Assembly (NCBI GenBank): GCA_038246575.1
Contig: JBBRVU010000152.1
Span: 1-10,535 of the forward strand
Source of the DNA: JACCUZ01 sp038246575
GTDB lineage: Bacteria > Actinomycetota > Actinomycetes > JACCUZ01
DNA: 10,535 nucleotides
Direction: 5' to 3'
In this document: positions 6,508-10,535 of the stretch, one piece after another
Position numbering within the stretch: the first letter of the stretch is position 1
Layout: every line of letters begins with the position of its first letter
The notes under the pieces: model-generated
Told to the model about the DNA's origin: nothing
Databases searched by the model: none
The model's input: only the letters and a program-made list of their open reading frames with translations
Position numbers and translations under genes: made by a program

Positions 6508-7614
6508 GTGGACCGGCCTGGGCAGACGGCTCGGCTGCACGTGGTGCAGCGGGGCGAGGAAACGGTTGGGGCTCGGACGTTCGAGGCGATGCTGGATGGC
6601 TGGCGGGCCCAGCAGTTGAGTCGCAACCTGGCGTTCGCGACGATCGGTGCCGGGGCTCGGGTGGTGCGTCGCTTCCAGGAGCACACCGGCGGCTACCCGT
6701 GGCGGTGGACGTCGGCGGAGTTCGATGCCTGGATGGCCGAGCTGCGCGGTGGCGGTGGCCGGGCGCACGGGACGCTGCGCGGCTATCAGCTGGCGGTGCG
6801 CGGCTTCCTTGGTTACGTCTGCGACCCCGCCTACGGATGGGACCAGCGGTGCCTGGCGCTGTTCGGCGCGCATCCGGTGCAGATTTGCCACGAGGCCAAC
6901 CTGGCCGTCCACGCCGGCGACTACGAGGGGAGGCCGGGCCGTCGGCCGCTGAGTCGCGCGGAGTGCCAGGCCTTGTTCGATGCCGCCGACGCCCGCGCGG
7001 AGACGATCCGGACCGGCGGGCGCAAGGGCTGGCTGCCGGCGTTTCGGGACGCGACGATGCTCAAGGTCGCCTACGCCTTCGGGTTGCGCCGGCGGGAGCT
7101 GCTCATGCTTGAGGTGCACGACTTCGGGGCCAACCCGAAGGCGCCGGAGTTTGCTGGCTTCGGCGTCTGCTACGTGCGGTGGGGCAAGGCGTCCCGCGGG
7201 TCGCCGCCGCGTCGGCGCAGCGTGTTGACGGTGATGCCGTGGTCGGTGGAGGTGCTCGAGGAGTGGGTGGGGGCTGGCTGGCCGCGGGTGCGCCGCGGGT
7301 CGGCTGCCGGGCTGTGGCCGTCCGAGCGGGCCGCCCGGGTGAGCGAGGACCGGTTCAACGCGGCGTTCGCGCAGGCGGCAGCCGACGCCGGGCTGGACGT
7401 CGGGCTGGGTCCGCACTGCCTGCGCCACTCCTACGTCACCCACCTCATCGAGGACGGCTACGACGCCTTGTTCGTCCAGCAGCAGGTGGGTCACGAGTAC
7501 GCCTCGACGACGGCGATCTACACCTCGGTCTCCTCGGACTATCGCACCCGAACGCTGCGCGCCGCGCTGGACCGCGCGGCCAGCCCGGCAGAAGGCGAAG
7601 GCGGCGCGCGATGA
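6508..7614 (+). CDS. Tyrosine-type site-specific recombinase, 368 aa (first gene of the trio)
   Basis: A phage-integrase family recombinase that would cut and rejoin the element ends through a 3'-phosphotyrosyl intermediate. All catalytic residues are present: Arg194 in GLRRREL (box I), His303 and Arg306 in HCLRHSYVTH (box II), His329 in VGHEYAST and the nucleophile Tyr338 in TAIYTSVS. Residues 20-120 form the SAM-like DNA-binding core domain (FEAMLDGWRAQQLSRN; TLRGYQLAVRGFLGYV). GTG 6508 is chosen over the ATG-type start at 6376 because GGGAGG lies at the right distance upstream and the extra N-terminal sequence is low-quality and overlaps the left-end repeats. The stop overlaps the next gene by ATGA, indicating translational coupling. 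The length is normal for the first recombinase of Tn554-like trios. Confidence 0.9.
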   Translation: MDRPGQTARLHVVQRGEETVGARTFEAMLDGWRAQQLSRNLAFATIGAGARVVRRFQEHTGGYPWRWTSAEFDAWMAELRGGGGRAHGTLRGYQLAVRGFLGYVCDPAYGWDQRCLALFGAHPVQICHEANLAVHAGDYEGRPGRRPLSRAECQALFDAADARAETIRTGGRKGWLPAFRDATMLKVAYAFGLRRRELLMLEVHDFGANPKAPEFAGFGVCYVRWGKASRGSPPRRRSVLTVMPWSVEVLEEWVGAGWPRVRRGSAAGLWPSERAARVSEDRFNAAFAQAAADAGLDVGLGPHCLRHSYVTHLIEDGYDALFVQQQVGHEYASTTAIYTSVSSDYRTRTLRAALDRAASPAEGEGGAR

Positions 7615-7958
7615 CCCGAGCGGTGGGGTATGCCTGGCGGCTGCGTGAGGTGATGGCCAGCCACGGGGTGTGGAAGACGACCGACCTGGGTCCCCTGCTT
7701 GCCGAGCGCGGCGTCGTGCTGTCGGCGGCGCAGGTCTACCGGCTGGCCGCCAAGGTCCCGGAACGGCTGTCGCTGCGCACGCTCGCGGCGCTGTGTGACA
7801 TCTTCGACTGCACCCCTGACGAGCTCATCGACACCAAGGCGGAGTCAGCGGGGGTGGGGGCGCCCGCCGGGCAGCCGGACCGGCCCGGGACGGCAGCGGT
7901 GGTTGCGCTGGGCGAGACCGGCCGGCCGCGACGGGCCCGGGTGGATCCCCGGCCGTGA
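7611..7958 (+). CDS. Small Cro/C1-type HTH protein, 115 aa (second gene of the trio)
   Basis: Residues 7-74 form a Cro/C1-like helix-turn-helix domain (HTH_26 type): WRLREVMASHGV, LGPLLAERGVVLSAAQVYRLA as the HTH, and LSLRTLAALCDIFDCTPDELI as the closing helices. The tail (75-115) is Gly/Pro/Arg-rich and probably disordered. It overlaps the recombinase stop by ATGA and the next gene by GTGA, so all three are translationally coupled. By position it corresponds to the third, small component of such trios and probably shapes the recombination complex or represses the operon; that role is inferred. Confidence 0.82.
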   Translation: MTRAVGYAWRLREVMASHGVWKTTDLGPLLAERGVVLSAAQVYRLAAKVPERLSLRTLAALCDIFDCTPDELIDTKAESAGVGAPAGQPDRPGTAAVVALGETGRPRRARVDPRP

Positions 7959-9371
7959 GCTCGCGCCAGCGCCGCCGGTGCGCGCGTTGCGGGCGGATGG
8001 CCCTGTCCGGCTGGCACTGGCCCGATGGGTACGTCTGTGTCAGTTGTGCGCGTCGCGGGGTGCGCCGCCGGGGTCGCTGCCCCGGCTGTGGGGTGAACCG
8101 GCCGCTGCCCGGAGTTTCTGCCGGCGGCGAGCCTGCCTGTGCCGGCTGCGCGGGAATCACCACCTCGTTTGTCTGTGCCGGCTGTGGCGAGGAAGGCGAG
8201 TTGTGGTTCGCACATACCTGCCTGCGCTGTTCACTGCGCCGCCGGGCCGGGGAGGTCATGGCGGACGCCACCGGTGAGGTGCCCGCCGTGCTGGTGCCGG
8301 TGCACGAGGCGGTCGCCGCGATGGTCGACGCGTGGGCCGGCTTGATCTGGCTGCAGTCCACGGCCGTCCGAGAGCGGCTCGCCGCGCTCGCCACCGGCGC
8401 GGTGCCGGTGAGCCACGAAGGGCTCGACCGGCTGCCGTCGGGGCCCGGGCGGGAGTACCTGCGCGAGCTGCTGATGGCGCACCGGGTGCTTCCTGCACGG
8501 GACAAGTACCTGCTCGCGTTCGAGCGCTGGACGGCCACTCGGCTGGCCAGCGTGGACGACGACGCCGATCGACGGCTGATCCGCCTCTACCTGCGGTGGC
8601 GGCACCAACGGGAGCTGACCGCCCGGGCCGACGCCGGTCCGCTAGCTGCGGGCACGGTGGCCACCGCCCGCCGCCGGGTCAACGCCGGGATCCGCCTGCT
8701 CACCTGGCTGCGCGCCCGTGGGCGGACGCTCGAGGAGTGCACGCGGGCCGACCTCGACCGCTGGTATGCGTGCCGGTCGAACCCGCATGCGGCCGACGAC
8801 TTCCTCACCTGGGCGATCCGCCACCGGCACTGTCCGCGGCTACAGCTGCCACCCCGCAAGAAGGCCAGCCTCACCAGGGGCAGCCAGGCCGAGCGCGCCC
8901 GGCTGCTGGCCCGGCTGCTCACCGATGAGACCGTCGACCTTGACCTGCGGGTGGCCGGCTGCCTGGTGCTGGTGCTTGCCCAGCCGCCTACCCGCATCGT
9001 CACGCTCACCGTCGAGCGGATCGCGGTTCGCGACGAGGAGGTGTGGATTCGGCTGGGCCGCCATCCGCTGCCACTACCGGCGGAACATGACGACGGCCGG
9101 TCAGCCGAACTCGCCGTGGCTGTTCCCCGGGCAAGCCCCCGGGCAGCATCTCGGCGCGAAGCAGTTGACCGCTCGGCTGGTCCGAGTCGGCGTGCGCAGC
9201 ACCGGCCGCCACGCTGCTCTCAACGCACTAATCGCCGAGATCCCCGCACCGCTGCTTGCCGAAGCTCTCGGCTACCACCCCAAGACGGTGACCCTGCGCG
9301 CTGGCGAACTCGGCACCGACTGGGCCGGCTACGCCGCCAGCAAGGCTCGCTCCTCAGCATTCCAGAGGTGA
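7955..9371 (+). pseudogene. Zinc-ribbon tyrosine recombinase homologue, frameshifted near the C-terminus
   Basis: The N-terminal 92 residues contain six CxxC pairs (Cys 9/12, 28/31, 42/45, 62/65, 74/77, 89/92), enough for three zinc ribbons. They are followed by a helical core-binding region and a divergent integrase-like catalytic region with PPTRIVTLTVERI (the Arg of box I). The frame that starts at 7955 goes off course after GRHPLPLPAE (about 9085). The conserved ending, SPWLFPGQAPGQHLGAKQL, IAEIPAPLLAEALGYHPKT and DWAGYAASKA, continues in the +1 frame to TGA at 9369-9371. The whole gene is 1417 nt, one more than a multiple of three. From memory, homologues have some 15-20 extra residues just before the WLFPG block, so a small out-of-phase deletion near 9080-9100 is more likely than a single-base error. 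Without repair, the first frame reads on to 9778 with nonsense sequence. Confidence 0.8.
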
Positions 9372-9381
9372 ACACGCGGCC

Positions 9382-9477
9382 ATCGAATATGCGTCCAGCC
9401 AGGCGCCTTGTCGGATCGCGGCCGCGTCGTCCTGCCCAGTCGCGCAGACCGGAACATGCGTCGATCGAATATGCGTC
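9382..9477 (+). repeat. Right-end direct repeats of the element
   Basis: ATCGAATATGCGTC occurs at 9382-9395 and again at 9464-9477, 82 bases apart, the second copy ending 11 bases before the right boundary. In reverse complement it reads GACGCATATTCGAT, which shares a GCAT...GATG arrangement with the left-end motif GCATCTGATG. The two ends may therefore carry related, inverted binding sites. The gap after the third recombinase gene (9372-9488) holds nothing else recognisable. Confidence 0.5.
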
Positions 9478-9488
9478 TCCACCAGTAC

Positions 9489-10094
9489 ACCGAGACCACG
9501 ATCAACGACACCCGCGACTTCGGGATCTCCAAGCGGCTGACGAACCTGCCCGCGCTGCGGCAAATCGGCTTCCCAGCCAACCGGCGCCTGCTCGGCGCCC
9601 AACGCGTCAGCCACGACCCGATCCGCGGCGCCCAGGCATTCACCGAGCTGACCGCACCGATCCTCACCAGCAACGGCTACCGCATCCCCGGGCTGCGTTT
9701 CGGCGACCCCCGCGTCCACGCGTTGCTGCAGGCCCTGCTCATCCACCGGCTGCTACCGAACGGGTTCACCAACCGTGACCTGCGCGCCCTCACTGCGCCC
9801 CTCCTCGGCACACCGCCCGAGGACATCACCGCCGGGAAGATGACCTACGACCTGCGACGTCTGCGCGTGCACGGACTCATCGCCCGCATCCCCCACACCC
9901 GCCGCTACCGCGTCACCGACCTCGGATTGCACCAAGCGCTGCTGTTCACCCACGCCCACGATCACCTGCTGCGCGCCGGGCTGGCCGAAGTCACCGACCC
10001 CGACCCGCCGGCGCCGACTCGGCTGCGCACCGCCGCCCGCGCATACCAGGCCGCCGTCGACGACCTGGCCGATCGGGCACGCCTCGCGGCCTGA
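9489..10094 (+). pseudogene. C-terminal half of the interrupted uncharacterised gene
   Basis: The remaining 201 codons plus stop begin TETTINDTRDFGISKRL and continue LTNLPALRQIGFPANRRLLG. A probable winged-helix segment follows: LLIHRLLPNGFTNRDLRAL, then KMTYDLRRLRVHGLIARI and a RRYRVTDLG wing. This suggests nucleic-acid binding for the intact protein. Joined to 5314-6330 it gives about 540 residues in frame. An ATG inside the element's right end (9471) is in frame, so a 207-residue orphan fragment with a MRLHQY leader could be translated; whether it is made is unknown. Confidence 0.83.
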
Positions 10095-10153
10095 ACTGAA
10101 CCGCCACGACCGAGCGCGGAGGCGACCCACCGATCACGCACTTGACTCGATCA

Positions 10154-10171
10154 AGGACGGTGTCCCGTCCT
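10154..10171 (+). terminator. Probable hairpin terminator after the split gene
   Basis: AGGACGG-TGTC-CCGTCCT is a perfect 7-bp stem with a 4-nt loop, 60 bases after the stop at 10094. No U-tract follows, as is common for actinobacterial hairpin terminators. Confidence 0.5.
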
Positions 10172-10205
10172 AAGCCCTCTAACCACTGCTCAACTCATCG
10201 TCCAA

Positions 10206-10236
10206 CCGGGGGGCGCGGTTGACGGGTCTCCCCCGG
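10206..10236. other. Inverted repeat, 7-bp stem
   Basis: CCGGGGG (10206-10212) pairs with CCCCCGG (10230-10236) across a 17-nt loop. It is the second of three hairpins in the gap between the split gene and the final repeat array. No gene is seen in 10095-10360. Confidence 0.4.
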
Positions 10237-10247
10237 CAGTCGATCAC

Positions 10248-10287
10248 TCGGTGAGGCAGAGGCCGTCGCCGGACGTGCCTCACCCGA
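10248..10287. other. Long inverted repeat, 11-bp stem with one bulge
   Basis: TCGGTGAGGCA (10248-10258) pairs with TGCCTCACCCGA (10276-10287) with one bulged base and a 17-nt loop that itself contains GTC-GCCG-GAC. It is the strongest dyad in the window outside the repeat family. It could be a bidirectional terminator, a structured RNA element or a recombination site. Confidence 0.5.
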
Positions 10288-10359
10288 TCCATGGCGGCAG
10301 CCGGAGCCTCCGCGGATCGCGTCGTCACAGGAGCACGTTTCGGCTGACATCCGCATCTG

Positions 10360-10535
10360 GCCGCGCGTCGCGCGTCTCCGCGGGAACATCCGACCATGCC
10401 GCCGTGCGGGCAGCGCCCGACCATGCCGCCGTGCGGGCTGCGCCCGACCATGCCGCCGTGCGGGGAGCGCCCGACCATGCCGCCGTGCGGGCAGCGCCCG
10501 ACCATGCCGCCGTGCGGGCAGCGCCCGACCATGCC
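10360..10535 (+). repeat. Dispersed hairpin repeat, copy 5: 27-bp tandem array reaching the window end
   Basis: A leader almost identical to copy 4 (10360-10391) is followed by five full 27-bp units starting at 10392, 10419, 10446, 10473 and 10500 and a partial sixth at 10527, which continues past the window. Units begin GACCATGCCGCCGTGCGGG and differ only at one or two bases near the hairpin loop (CAGC, CTGC, GAGC). Each junction between units forms CGGGC-AGC-GCCCG or close to it. There are no variable spacers, so it is not a CRISPR array. The near-identity of units suggests recent expansion, as in VNTR or MIRU loci. Confidence 0.9.

Larger units (their letters stand above)
6331..9488 (+). 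mobile_element. Tyrosine-recombinase trio element (Tn554-like / RIT-like), 3158 bp
   Basis: The boundaries are set by the split gene: coding sequence ends in GCACTGCGC at 6330 and resumes at ACCGAGACCACG at 9489. Removing the 3158 bases between joins GRALR to TETTINDT in frame, as in intact family members. Inside are three same-strand genes overlapping by 4 bases each: a tyrosine recombinase, a small HTH protein and a zinc-ribbon recombinase. This set is characteristic of Tn554-type and recombinase-in-trio elements. No obvious target duplication is present and no long terminal inverted repeat, both normal for this class. The last few bases inside either end may be coupling sequence carried from an earlier site, so each end is uncertain by about 6 bases. 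The third gene is frameshifted, so the copy may no longer move by itself. Confidence 0.82.

Noticed and set aside
6478..7494. Long minus-strand frame of 338 codons opposite the first recombinase
   Set aside because: The plus strand carries a complete catalytic recombinase; the antisense frame has no protein-like motifs.
7955..9778. A single 607-residue recombinase
   Set aside because: After about residue 377 this frame loses all family similarity and turns into Arg/Pro-rich shadow sequence, while the true C-terminal motifs appear in the +1 frame ending at 9371.
10179..10532. Minus-strand frame coding repeats of MVGRCPHGG
   Set aside because: The 9-residue period is only the translation of the 27-bp DNA tandem repeat, which stays open in frame because 27 is divisible by three. 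There is no ribosome site and no protein-like region outside the repeat.
10392..10535. CRISPR array
   Set aside because: The 27-bp units are directly tandem with no variable spacers, and no cas gene is present.

Overview
The window looks like an accessory region of a high-GC actinobacterium. Codons end mostly in G or C, starts are often GTG, one gene has a leaderless promoter, and the protein families (Imm-5-like, Arr, a recombinase trio with a zinc-ribbon recombinase) are typical of Actinomycetota. The genus cannot be named from sequence alone.

Layout. Bases 1-3070 hold short single-gene blocks separated by copies of a GC-rich repeat, all in the same orientation. Clear copies lie at 131-197, 1538-1586, 2419-2460, 2987-3067 and 10360-10535, and a degenerate copy at 557-584. 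The blocks are: a block without a recognisable gene (198-556); an orphan gene with a leaderless promoter (731-1492, +); a class I SAM methyltransferase (1595-2305, -); and a VOC/glyoxalase-fold protein (2537-2941, -). After the 2987 copy comes a single-frame fusion of an Imm-5-like domain with a rifamycin ADP-ribosyltransferase (Arr) domain (3212-4165, +).

Bases 4272-5074 are a decayed gene whose middle part (about 4656-4900) is inverted relative to its two flanks. Three pieces of one protein can be read in the order plus, minus, plus.

Bases 5314-10094 are one uncharacterised gene of about 540 codons, split after codon 339 by a 3.16-kb mobile element (6331-9488). Removing the element joins the halves in frame. 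The element carries three overlapping genes: a complete tyrosine recombinase, a small Cro/C1-type HTH protein, and a second recombinase with six CxxC pairs that is frameshifted near its C-terminus. This resembles Tn554-like or recombinase-in-trio elements. The gap after the split gene holds three strong inverted repeats, and the window ends inside a 27-bp tandem array of the same repeat family seen on the left.

How it fits together. No operon spans the region; it is a store of independent accessory genes that has grown by insertion and rearrangement. The cargo (methyltransferase, VOC, Arr) resembles the cargo of gene-cassette arrays, and the same-orientation hairpin repeats between single genes suggest a cassette-like organisation that does not match the classical integron attC consensus. 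That idea is an inference; the repeats, the fusion, the split gene and the inversion are read directly from the sequence.
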